From positions 61,321 to 125,320 of the forward strand of contig JAAYIN010000113.1 in NCBI GenBank assembly GCA_012523405.1: a stretch of 64,000 nt of DNA, given 5' to 3'. Position numbers and translations under genes: made by a program. The stretch comes from Clostridiales bacterium (GTDB lineage: Bacteria; Bacillota; Clostridia; Christensenellales; Aristaeellaceae). Each line of letters starts with the position of its first letter. Positions within the stretch are counted from its first letter, which is position 1. The notes under the pieces were generated by a model. It saw nothing but the letters and a program-made list of their open reading frames with translations, did no database searches and was not told where the DNA came from. Positions 53,964 through 61,761 of the stretch are shown piece by piece.

Positions 53964-55016
53964 TTAGTTTGAATTCTTTGTCAAAAGGCTATCGCCCCGA
54001 CTTACCGCTACCTGATAACCAATTCCCGCAAACCGCTCCCTCAGCTTTTCCAGCTGCTCCGCGGTTTCATCGCCCGTGCATAGCTTGTTGTCGTAGAGTG
54101 AGTATTTCTCGCGCACATTCAGCGGCGACAGATTCGGCATCACGACGTTTGCGCCTGCGAGAACCCCGCGCTCCCGTCCATCGCCAAGGGCTGTACCCAG
54201 CGCGGTTGTGGCGGGGAGTAGCACACCTGGCACGAGCAGCCGCACAAGCGAGAGCAGCTTCAATGTCATGTCGGTGCTCCCTGCAGGATAATCCCGAAAT
54301 GGCGTGTCATGATGGGGGATGAACGGACCAATGCCCACCATATGGGGCTGAAGCTCCTTGATGTAGCGCAGATCGCGCACAAGGTGCTCACAGGTTTGAA
54401 ATGGCGAGCCAACCATCAGCCCGCAGCCTACCTGGTATCCGATTTCTTTTAGATCCTGCAAACAATTCATGCGGTGCTTTAGCATCAATGCCTTTGGATG
54501 CAGCCGCGCATAATGTTCTGCCGTCGCCGTTTCATGACGAAGCAAATACCGCTGCGCACCCGCATCATAGAGCCTCTGGTAGCTCTCACGTGATCGCTCA
54601 CCAATAGAGAGCGTGATCGCACAGTCGTCAAATCGACGGTGAATCTCGCTCACTAGGTCACACATGAATGCATCCGTCAGCTGCCCATCCTCACCGCCTT
54701 GCAATACAAAGGTACGAAACCCCATCGCATGCCCGCGCGTGCAGCAATCCAGCACATCCTCCTTGGACAGTCGATAGCGATCAACCTTCGAATTGCTGCG
54801 CCGAATCCCGCAGTAATAGCAATCGTTCTTGCAGATATTCGTGAACTCGATCAAGCCGCGAATAAACACGACCTTGCCGTATTGCTGGGCGCATGCTTCG
54901 CGCGCCGCCGCGTGCAATTCCTCCACGAAAGAGGAGTCATCACACTCAAGGCAGGCGAGTAGCTCCGCGTCCGATAGATCATGAGTCAAGCGGAGGATGC
55001 CTATCATTCGTCGCAT
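53964..55016 (-). CDS. hydE: [FeFe]-hydrogenase maturation radical SAM enzyme HydE
   Basis: 350-residue radical SAM protein that takes part in building the dithiomethylamine bridge of the hydrogenase H cluster. The CX3CX2C motif reads CKNDCYYC at about residues 63-70, followed by GIRRSN typical of HydE. Start is either ATG 55016 or ATG 55007; the latter gives a 4-base ATGA overlap with the upstream regulator and so fits translational coupling. Confidence 0.94.
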   Translation of the reverse strand: MRRMIGILRLTHDLSDAELLACLECDDSSFVEELHAAAREACAQQYGKVVFIRGLIEFTNICKNDCYYCGIRRSNSKVDRYRLSKEDVLDCCTRGHAMGFRTFVLQGGEDGQLTDAFMCDLVSEIHRRFDDCAITLSIGERSRESYQRLYDAGAQRYLLRHETATAEHYARLHPKALMLKHRMNCLQDLKEIGYQVGCGLMVGSPFQTCEHLVRDLRYIKELQPHMVGIGPFIPHHDTPFRDYPAGSTDMTLKLLSLVRLLVPGVLLPATTALGTALGDGRERGVLAGANVVMPNLSPLNVREKYSLYDNKLCTGDETAEQLEKLRERFAGIGYQVAVSRGDSLLTKNSN

Positions 55017-55264
55017 GAAATCACGTTGGAATACGCTGTTTTCGCGGTAATGCCTTCCAACTTGCCGATCTTCCCCGATAGCGCGCTGATCACGTCCTGC
55101 GGTGCATCGATGACCACACTGATGACGTTGAGATTGCGCCTCTGGTAGGGAATCCCCATGCGCCCGATGATGTAGCGTCCGTATTCGTGTAGGACATTGT
55201 TCAGTTTTTCCACGGCATCTGTTTTTTCAACGATGATGCCCAGCACAGCGATACGATGTTCCAT
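55004..55264 (-). CDS. TM1266-type putative [FeFe]-hydrogenase system regulator
   Basis: 86-residue small ACT-like protein of the family first seen as TM1266 in Thermotoga. It is nearly always found with hydE and hydG and is annotated as a putative iron-only hydrogenase system regulator. The segment RIAVLGIIVEKTDAVEKLNNVLHEYGRYIIGRMG is characteristic, though no DNA-binding motif is obvious. AGGAGGAT precedes the ATG. First gene of the operon. Confidence 0.88.
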   Translation of the reverse strand: MEHRIAVLGIIVEKTDAVEKLNNVLHEYGRYIIGRMGIPYQRRNLNVISVVIDAPQDVISALSGKIGKLEGITAKTAYSNVISCDE

Positions 55265-55287
55265 CCTAGATCCTCCTAATGATACAT

Positions 55288-55320
55288 AAAAAGAGCTGCA
55301 CCCTTCAAAAGGCGCAGCTC
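55288..55320 (-). terminator. Attenuator-like terminator in the hyd operon leader
   Basis: On the minus strand GAGCTGCGCC pairs with GGTGCAGCTC around an 8-base loop and is followed by TTTTT, only 24 bases ahead of the regulator gene. It lies between the hyd promoter and the first gene, so it could control how many transcripts enter the operon. A possible 18-codon leader ORF starts just before it and runs through it. Confidence 0.7.
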
Positions 55321-55394
55321 AAAACAATTCATTCATTGCCTTGTGGCTGAACCTTCTACCTCAATGCGAAATTTCGGTATTAGGATACATATGT

Positions 55395-55423
55395 ATGGTA
55401 ACAAAATGCGTGAAAATCGTCAA
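55395..55423 (-). promoter_or_regulatory. Promoter of the hyd operon
   Basis: Minus-strand TTGACG (plus positions 55418-55423) and TACCAT (55395-55400) with a 17-base spacer. The predicted leader of about 120 bases contains the attenuator hairpin. Confidence 0.55.
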
Positions 55424-55488
55424 GTTAGAATTGCGTCGAACATGTACATTGACAACCATCGTACTATATGTTAGAATCGTCTCGAACA
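55424..55488. repeat. Two operator-like direct repeats in the hyd/MFS intergenic region
   Basis: GTTAGAATTGCGTCGAACA (55424-55442) and GTTAGAATCGTCTCGAACA (55470-55488) are 46 bases apart, identical at 15 of 19 positions. Each is itself a near-palindrome, GTTAGA-N6-TCGAAC. The right copy overlaps the -10 of the MFS promoter; the left copy abuts the -35 of the hyd promoter. A natural candidate to bind them is the ArsR-type regulator encoded at 56804. Confidence 0.6.
55449..55477 (+). promoter_or_regulatory. Promoter of the MFS-ArsR operon
   Basis: TTGACA at 55449-55454 and TAGAAT at 55472-55477, 17-base spacer. The -10 lies inside the second operator-like repeat, so repression by the bound protein is plausible. 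Confidence 0.75.
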
Positions 55489-55497
55489 AGGAGTATG

Positions 55498-56820
55498 ATG
55501 GACATGAAACAATCATTTGAAACGTATCGCGCATTAAAGGGAGAACGAAATTACTGGCTTTATTTATTATCTAATATCTTCTCGCGTCTAGGGGATTCCA
55601 TCGATTCTATTGCCTACTCATGGATTGCCTATGAGCTGACAGGGTCTGCGGTGTGGCTAACAATCATCTTCGGTGTCAACGTATTGCCAACGATCTTTGT
55701 CACGCCTTTGGTTGCGCCTATTGTGGAGAAGATGAACAAGAAGCGCATCATGGTCATCACCAGCTTTATCCGTGCTATACTCGTGCTCCTCACAGGCATA
55801 TTGATGCTCACAGGGATATTGACCGCGCCGATGCTGCTCGTGATCACGCTGCTCATGTCCATTTCTGAATCGTTTTCAGACCCTGCCTACATGGCGGCTA
55901 TGCCGCAAATCCTCCCCATGGATAAGTTGGATACAGGTATCGCGCTTCGCACCATGGTATCGCAAACCGCACAGCTTGTTGGCGCGGGTGTTGCGGGCGT
56001 GATCATCGGCGTGTGGGGCGGCGGGGGAGCGCTGGTGGTGGATGGAACGCTGTTTTTCATTTCAGGCTTGATCCTTGCCATGATGCGCATCACAAACGCC
56101 ATTAAGCAATCCGAAAGCAGCGAAAATGAAGAGACTCAAGACGATAGCTACCTGCATAACCTAAAGGCAGGATTCAAGTACTTTATCAAAAAACCGGAGC
56201 TTGTGCTTCTATGTGTCCTAGGCGTCAGCGTCAACCTCTTGCTATCGCCCGCCAATCAGCTTGAAACAGCCTTTGTCATAGACACGCTTCATTTGGATGC
56301 CTATGCGCTATCGGTCACAGGCATCGCGTCCTCCATTGGCATGCTGATCGGCTCTGCGATCTATCCGCTTCTAAAGGGCAAAATCTCTTTGGGCAAATCA
56401 ATCCTTGTTGTCGGGCTTACGGTCGTTGTGCTTTATGGCGCGAAGATCGGACTTGGATTCATTGAAAATATGGTGGTCCTAAAGTATACCGTGCTGTTCC
56501 TAACGGATGCCTTGCTTGCGATTTCTGTCGCATTCTTCTCCTTAATGACGAACGTTTTGTTCTTTCAAGTCATTGATGAAGGCTATCTCTCCCGTATGGC
56601 ATCCATCATCAACGCTGTTTCGATTGCAGCCGTGCCGCTTGGCTCTTTGTACAGTGGTTCATTGGTTTCCTTCCTATCCATCAGCCAAATCTATCTCATT
56701 ACAGCTGGGCTAGCATTGATTTGCACATTTGTGGCAATTAGGTTAAAATCAATGAAGATACTGGATGAAACGATGAAGAACCAGTTAAAAGGAGAAATAG
56801 CTGATGAAGCTACAGTTTGA
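55498..56820 (+). CDS. MFS-type efflux transporter
   Basis: About 440-residue major facilitator protein with roughly 12 helices. An N-terminal ERNYWLYLLSNIFSRLGDSI opening and the KMNKKRIMVITSF loop between helices 2 and 3 are typical of the MFS_3 (enterobactin exporter/macrolide efflux-like) group. Predicted drug or metabolite efflux. AAGGAG at 55488-55493 leaves the choice of start between ATG 55498 and ATG 55504; the frame open from 55468 begins upstream of the predicted transcript start. It overlaps the regulator gene by 17 bases. Confidence 0.83.
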   Translation: MDMKQSFETYRALKGERNYWLYLLSNIFSRLGDSIDSIAYSWIAYELTGSAVWLTIIFGVNVLPTIFVTPLVAPIVEKMNKKRIMVITSFIRAILVLLTGILMLTGILTAPMLLVITLLMSISESFSDPAYMAAMPQILPMDKLDTGIALRTMVSQTAQLVGAGVAGVIIGVWGGGGALVVDGTLFFISGLILAMMRITNAIKQSESSENEETQDDSYLHNLKAGFKYFIKKPELVLLCVLGVSVNLLLSPANQLETAFVIDTLHLDAYALSVTGIASSIGMLIGSAIYPLLKGKISLGKSILVVGLTVVVLYGAKIGLGFIENMVVLKYTVLFLTDALLAISVAFFSLMTNVLFFQVIDEGYLSRMASIINAVSIAAVPLGSLYSGSLVSFLSISQIYLITAGLALICTFVAIRLKSMKILDETMKNQLKGEIADEATV

Positions 56821-57949
56821 TCCGACGATTGACTATGTACGCGAAGGTGTCGCCATGCTGCAATATTTCTGTAGCACGGATGCGGACAAAACCTTGGTGG
56901 AAATCATGCGGAAGAATGATCCTCTGATTCATTTCAGCAAGGAAGACCTCGAATTGATGGCCGGATATGATCGATTTTTGGCGCATGTCCGCCAGCAGCT
57001 TGCACTTTCGGAGGATGAACTCAAATTATTGGAGCATGATTATACCCATGAAGAGGGCGAAACAGATGTTAGAGCCTCCGTTCTATTTCCGTGCTATCAT
57101 GCATCCGGCATGACGCTGGAGGAAGTCATTGCCCGAATTGAATCATTAGATGAAGGGACCTTACGCGCCTATTTTTTAACCCTCACATTGAATATTGAGA
57201 CGATTGAGGACGGTGCTTCGGTATCAATAAATGAATTTATGCAATATGTGCTGGATGCGCCCGCATGGACGGCGCAATACCGCTGCCACATTCTCAATAC
57301 TTTTCTTGATTATCATGCGAGCTTTGCCAAAGCGACCCCTATCCTAGCGCGTCTCATCAAAGTGATACAGGAAAGCGAGTCGATGATACGCAAAGACTTG
57401 GATGAGTGGGCAGAGCAAACACTCATCCATATGAACAAAGACACAGATAGCCCTTTCCTTACACGACTTTCAACGATCATTCCGATTATTGAAGAAAAAG
57501 ACTTAACGATGATCGTTAGACCTACGATTGCCACGCCCGCTTCCGTCGTCATTTTTATGTACGTGGTGGACGGAGATACAGGACTGTTTGGCAGCCGGTC
57601 AAATTGCAGCATTAATGTCGGTCTTGGATTCTACAAAATGGACACCAATTTGACAAAGAGGAGCGATCACCTCACCGATGAGGAGCTTCAGCAGGCGCTC
57701 AAAACGATAGCGGATAAGAGCAAGTTTGATATTCTCACGATTTTGCGTGACGAACACTGCTATGCTGCGCAGCTTGCCAATAGATTGAGCCTTTCGCCCG
57801 CAACGATTTCCTACCATATGAGTGCGCTGGTATCGCGCCAATTGGTGAGCGTCGGTATGGGATCTGAAGAAAAAAAGCTTTACTATCAGCTGAACACAGG
57901 CCGTATCAAGAAAATTGCAGAGAGCCTACTCAGCACATTTGTGAGATAA
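56804..57949 (+). CDS. ArsR-type transcriptional regulator with long N-terminal domain
   Basis: 381-residue protein. The C-terminal winged helix (about residues 293-375, LKTIADKSKFDILTILRD...YAAQLANRLSLSPATISYHMSALV) is ArsR/SmtB-like. The first 280 residues form a helical domain without recognised motif, as in DUF5937-type regulators. No CxC metal site typical of ArsR is seen, so a small-molecule ligand is more likely. Translationally coupled to the MFS gene, which it probably controls through the repeats at 55424-55488. AAAGGAG precedes the ATG. Confidence 0.85.
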   Translation: MKLQFDPTIDYVREGVAMLQYFCSTDADKTLVEIMRKNDPLIHFSKEDLELMAGYDRFLAHVRQQLALSEDELKLLEHDYTHEEGETDVRASVLFPCYHASGMTLEEVIARIESLDEGTLRAYFLTLTLNIETIEDGASVSINEFMQYVLDAPAWTAQYRCHILNTFLDYHASFAKATPILARLIKVIQESESMIRKDLDEWAEQTLIHMNKDTDSPFLTRLSTIIPIIEEKDLTMIVRPTIATPASVVIFMYVVDGDTGLFGSRSNCSINVGLGFYKMDTNLTKRSDHLTDEELQQALKTIADKSKFDILTILRDEHCYAAQLANRLSLSPATISYHMSALVSRQLVSVGMGSEEKKLYYQLNTGRIKKIAESLLSTFVR

Positions 57950-57954
57950 ATACT

Positions 57955-57983
57955 TTGACAATTAAACAAAGGACTTGTATTAA
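57955..57983 (+). promoter_or_regulatory. Promoter upstream of the ABC pseudogene
   Basis: TTGACA at 57955-57960 and TATTAA at 57978-57983 with a 17-base spacer. Confidence 0.5.
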
Positions 57984-58019
57984 GTTTACCCCAAATTAAA
58001 TCAAAAGGAATGTGCCACA

Positions 58020-59268
58020 ATGCGAAACGTGCGATTTTTATGACAGCATACGGTGGAAAAGAAACGGCTGTTTTTCTTGCTGCTGCTGGTGCTCATAGGA
58101 GCTTTTTGCTCTGTTCTGTTCTCGTTTAGCATGGGCGCGTCTGGCTTGGTGCTTGATGTGCTGGGGAATCGGACAACGGTGAAAACCTATCGGCTGCTTC
58201 CGTATTTTATGGCAAAGATCAATGCTGCGCTCGTTCGCGTGCGAAAAACCTACCTCAATGCGATCTATCATGTGCTGGGCTATGGCTCGCTATCCGAGGG
58301 GATCGAGTCGCTGGTCATCATCGTGGTCACGCTTGTGACGGTATCGATTACCTTGGCGGTGGATGCGCCCGCGGGGTCTGTCATCTCCGCGCTGCTCATC
58401 ACCCAGCTTGCCTGCGCGCAGCTTGGCAATATGACCAATATCACCATGAACCTGCCGTCCAATCTCGTGGTTGTGGATGTGCTGCACGAATTGCTGGCAA
58501 TGCCTCAAAGACCGCAAGGTGAATGCACAGAGGCATCGCCGCACACGCCGCCCTTGTCGATGCAGGACGTACGCTTCAGGTATGAAAAGGTACAGGAGGA
58601 AGACGACGATCTGCCCTATGCGCTGGACGGCGTAATCTTTGCCATCAAGGAAGGGCAACATGTAGCGGTTGTGGGTGAATCGGGCAGCGGCAAGAGCACG
58701 CTGGTGAAGCTGCTGGCTGGGCTGTACACGCCAAACGAAGGCCGTGCGATGGCATCGGCACATCCGTTCAGGAATGGGACGGAGCTGCGCTCTCCTCGCG
58801 CATGGCGATCCTGCCCCAAACCCCCTTTCTGTTTGCCACCACGATTGGCGAAAACATCCGCTGCGTGAAATCCTCTGCCACTGATGCACAGGTGCTGCAA
58901 GCAGCAGAAAAAGCATGCCTGACCTCATTTGTCGAAACCCTACCTGAAGCGATGGATACGCAGGTGGGCGAGATGGGCGCGATGCTTTCGGGCGGGCAAA
59001 AGCAGCGTATCGCGATTGCAAGGGCGTTCATCAGTACAGCCCCTATTGTGCTGATGGACAAAACGAGGAAGCAGTCAATCGTGCCATTGCAGCCATCGCG
59101 CAGCAAAAAACAGTAGTCATCGTGTCCCATCGCCTGTCTACCATTCGTCAATCGGATCAGATTATCGTGCTAGCGCAGAGGCGCATCACGCAGGCTGGCA
59201 CGCATAGCGAGCTAATTGGGCAGGAGAGCGTATAACGCGAACTGATGCGCCATCAAGAACTAAGATAA
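58020..59268 (+). pseudogene. Decayed ABC exporter gene (fused permease-ATPase)
   Basis: Remnant of an ABC exporter half-transporter. An ATG at 58020 with AAAAGGAA upstream meets an in-frame TGA at 58041. The transmembrane part is only about 170 residues instead of about 320, so it carries an internal deletion. Walker A GESGSGKST is intact near 58676. A frameshift occurs between about 58745 and 58765, after which the frame reads WDGAALSSRMAILPQTPFLF and then the signature [15 protein letters not shown]. The Walker B region (IVLMD) loses its DEATSALD-like continuation through a deletion and frame change near 59060. The last frame (TVVIVSHRLSTIRQSDQI) has a TAA at 59233, followed by RELMRHQELR and a stop at 59268. 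At least five lesions make this non-functional. Confidence 0.9.
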
Positions 59269-59309
59269 AAAAAGACAGCCATCCAATTTGGATAACTGCC
59301 AACACCCAT

Positions 59310-59354
59310 GGCTAAGCATAAATTGCTGCGAAGCGATTATGCTTAGCCTTTTTC
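59310..59354 (+). terminator. Terminator after the ABC pseudogene
   Basis: GGCTAAGCATAA (59310-59321) and TTATGCTTAGCC (59337-59348) pair perfectly, followed by TTTTTCG. It lies between convergent units. Confidence 0.88.
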
Positions 59355-59373
59355 GCGCTAACCCTAGCGATAT

Positions 59374-59991
59374 TTAGCTATTTTTCATGATTGTATTTTC
59401 GATGATATCCGCTGCATGCTCGCATAGGTCGCAGCAGGACTCGAGGCATTCGTAGATTTCGCGAATACCGATGATCGTCTGCGTATCTGCGGCTGATGTG
59501 AATAAAGCTCGCATTGCTTCTGTATAGACTTCATCCGCGATGCTTTCCACTGTGTTGACTTCGATGAGCAGCTTCACAAGCTTTTCGGGCTTCTTAAAGG
59601 AATGCAGCTCTTTCACCGCGTCCTCAAGCGCCTTTACGCAGCGAACAACCAGGCTTGCCATATCCATGGTCTCTGTGGGTAAAGAGGTGATATTGAACAT
59701 GTACAGGTTGATGACAACTTCGTCGATTGAATCGGTTACATCATCGATGATCTGTACAAGCGAGAGAATATCATCCCGTTCGATGGGTGTGATGAACTCA
59801 CGGGAGAGCTTGTTGAGGATAAGATGTCTTGCTTCATCCGCTTCGTGCTCAAGGTTGTGCATTTTAACGCGGTTCTCTTGAATCTTGGAGGGGTCGAAGT
59901 CGGTTAGAATCGTGATCAGCAATTCAGCGGCTTTTCCGCCGTAGCTGATGAGGTTTTCCATCATAACAAAATAATCGTTTGGTTTCTTCAT
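59374..59991 (-). CDS. DUF47/PhoU-like partner of the Pit phosphate transporter
   Basis: 205-residue all-helical protein of the DUF47 (TIGR00153) family related to PhoU. It opens MKKPNDYFVMMENLISYGGKAAELL and carries the LEHEADEARH segment (about residues 46-55) whose acidic residues bind metal clusters in PhoU relatives. Genes of this type almost always sit beside pit and are thought to regulate phosphate uptake. The ATG at 59991 with AGGAGAG upstream is chosen; the longer frame to 60216 runs into pit. Last gene of the operon. Confidence 0.9.
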   Translation of the reverse strand: MKKPNDYFVMMENLISYGGKAAELLITILTDFDPSKIQENRVKMHNLEHEADEARHLILNKLSREFITPIERDDILSLVQIIDDVTDSIDEVVINLYMFNITSLPTETMDMASLVVRCVKALEDAVKELHSFKKPEKLVKLLIEVNTVESIADEVYTEAMRALFTSAADTQTIIGIREIYECLESCCDLCEHAADIIENTIMKNS

Positions 59992-60005
59992 CGTATCTTT
60001 CTCTC

Positions 60006-61055
60006 CTATGCAAATAAATGTAGAAATAGCTTCGCAGTTAAGTAACCGATGATGCCACAGCCTGGGAAGGTGAGCACCCATGTCAATATGAGGTCCTTCA
60101 CGACCGCCCAGTTTACGCTGCGGATTCGCCGCGATGCACCTACGCCCATGATGGCAGTTGTTTTGGTGTGGGTGGTGCTGACGGGAATGCCTGTGAGGGA
60201 CGATACCAAAAGGCAAGCTGCCGCGCCGATATCAGCGGAGAACCCCTGATAGGTGGTGAGCTTGACCATGTCCATGCCGACTGACTTGATAATGCGGTAG
60301 CCGCCGATGGACGTGCCAAGCGCCATGACGCCAGAGCAGACAACCATCAGCCAAATTGGTACGTCAAAGCTGGTTGCCTCTGCGTTTCCGCTGGCAAGTG
60401 CCGTTGCAAGCAAGAAGACTGCGATGAACTTTTGTCCATCCTGCGCACCGTGCATGAAGGCCATCGCCGCACCGCCGCCGACCTGACCATAGGAAAAGAA
60501 CTTGTTGGTTTTGCGTCGATCCATGCCCTTGCAGACGAATTCGACGATTCTAGCACATAGAAAACCCATGCCAAAGCCCAGAACCGTGGAGAGCACCAAG
60601 CCCCAAAGGACCTTGATCCATTCGCCGCCGTTGATGCCTGACATGCCGTTATGAATCGCAATGGCTGCACCTGATAAACCTGCAATTAGTGCATGGCTTT
60701 CGCTTGTGGGAATGCCGAAATACCAAGCAGCCGTTGCCCAAATAACAATCGCTGTCATTGCCGCGCAAAGTGCAATGAGTGCGGTGGTCGCGTCGCCGCC
60801 GAAGTCCACCATGTTATAAATGGTCATCGCGACGGATGCGTTGACCGTAGTCATCACCAGCACACCTAAGAAATTGAAAATGGCAGCCATGATGATAGCG
60901 GGACGAACCCCCATCGCGCGCGTGGAAACGCAGGTGGCAATGGCGTTAGGCGCGTCTGTCCAACCATTGACTAGGATTACTGCCAAAGTTAGGATGCTGG
61001 AGATCAACAGGGTTGGATTCTGAAAGACCTGTTCTAAAAAACTTGAAAGGGACAA
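60006..61055 (-). CDS. pit: Low-affinity inorganic phosphate transporter (Pit family)
   Basis: 349-residue PiT-family permease with about ten helices that carries phosphate together with a metal cation or ion gradient. The duplicated signatures are present: GWTDAPNAIATCVSTRAM in the first half (about residues 26-43) and the GIPVSTTHTKTTAIMGVG segment in the second (about 290-307). It lies 14 bases before the DUF47 gene. RBS-like AGGAGG occurs just upstream of the start. Confidence 0.92.
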   Translation of the reverse strand: MSLSSFLEQVFQNPTLLISSILTLAVILVNGWTDAPNAIATCVSTRAMGVRPAIIMAAIFNFLGVLVMTTVNASVAMTIYNMVDFGGDATTALIALCAAMTAIVIWATAAWYFGIPTSESHALIAGLSGAAIAIHNGMSGINGGEWIKVLWGLVLSTVLGFGMGFLCARIVEFVCKGMDRRKTNKFFSYGQVGGGAAMAFMHGAQDGQKFIAVFLLATALASGNAEATSFDVPIWLMVVCSGVMALGTSIGGYRIIKSVGMDMVKLTTYQGFSADIGAAACLLVSSLTGIPVSTTHTKTTAIMGVGASRRIRSVNWAVVKDLILTWVLTFPGCGIIGYLTAKLFLHLFA

Positions 61056-61082
61056 CTTTTTACTACCTCCTCTATCTTTTGT

Positions 61083-61748
61083 TTATTTCAAAAGGAAATT
61101 CTCAAAGCGTGCGATGTTTTCCTTTGTACCAAGTACCGCTATGACGTCATCCTCATGTAATGGTTCATCGGGATTAAGCTCAATAATGGTTTGATTTTGC
61201 CTGACGATGGCAATAACATTTAGCCCATAGTTGGTCCTGAAATCAAAGTTTCGAATGGTCTTACCATTCATGCGCTTGCTCAGTTTGAGTTCAGTAATGT
61301 CTACCTCGTTGCTAAGAGATATTCTCTCCAGTACATTATTATCGCTGAGTTTTGCGGCAAGGCGCTCTGCCATATCGCGTTCGGGGAACACGATTTTTGC
61401 GCCGAGACTGGTCAGGATCGTGCCTTGATCCTCGGTGGTGGCTTTGGCGATGATCTCCGTCACGCCAAGCTGCTTGATATGCAGCGTGGTTAAGATACTT
61501 GCATCAATCTGGCTGCCAATGCCGATGATGACCGTATCGCAGTTCTGAATTCCTGTCTCCCGCAGCGTTTCCAGCGAGAGATCGGAAACAACAAATGCAT
61601 TATCCGTATAGGCGCGAACTGCGCGAACCTTTGCGTCGTCCTCGTCCACTACCAATACTTCCGCGCCGAGCTGGGAGAGCTTGATCGCAAGCGCAGCACC
61701 AAAACGTCCAAGCCCAATGATTCCAAAGGATTTTGATTCGTTTTGCAT
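61083..61748 (-). CDS. ktrA: K+ uptake regulatory subunit (KtrA/TrkA, RCK domains)
   Basis: 221-residue cytoplasmic protein with an RCK-N Rossmann domain (GIIGLGRFGAALAIKLSQLGAEVLVVDEDD, about residues 9-38) and an RCK-C domain (about 135-221). It forms the ring that gates the KtrB channel in response to nucleotides. It lies 13 bases after ktrB and 27 before pit. Confidence 0.93.
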   Translation of the reverse strand: MQNESKSFGIIGLGRFGAALAIKLSQLGAEVLVVDEDDAKVRAVRAYTDNAFVVSDLSLETLRETGIQNCDTVIIGIGSQIDASILTTLHIKQLGVTEIIAKATTEDQGTILTSLGAKIVFPERDMAERLAAKLSDNNVLERISLSNEVDITELKLSKRMNGKTIRNFDFRTNYGLNVIAIVRQNQTIIELNPDEPLHEDDVIAVLGTKENIARFENFLLK

Positions 61749-61761
61749 GATGATTTCCTTT

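Noticed and set aside
58290..59021. 243-codon minus-strand frame opposite the ABC pseudogene
   Set aside because: Rich in Arg, His, Cys and Gln with no recognisable motif; it mirrors the readable ABC transporter remnant on the plus strand.
60000..60216. N-terminal extension of the DUF47 gene into pit
   Set aside because: The extra 75 residues are antisense-like low-quality sequence inside pit. The ATG at 59991 has AGGAGAG and the family's normal N-terminus.
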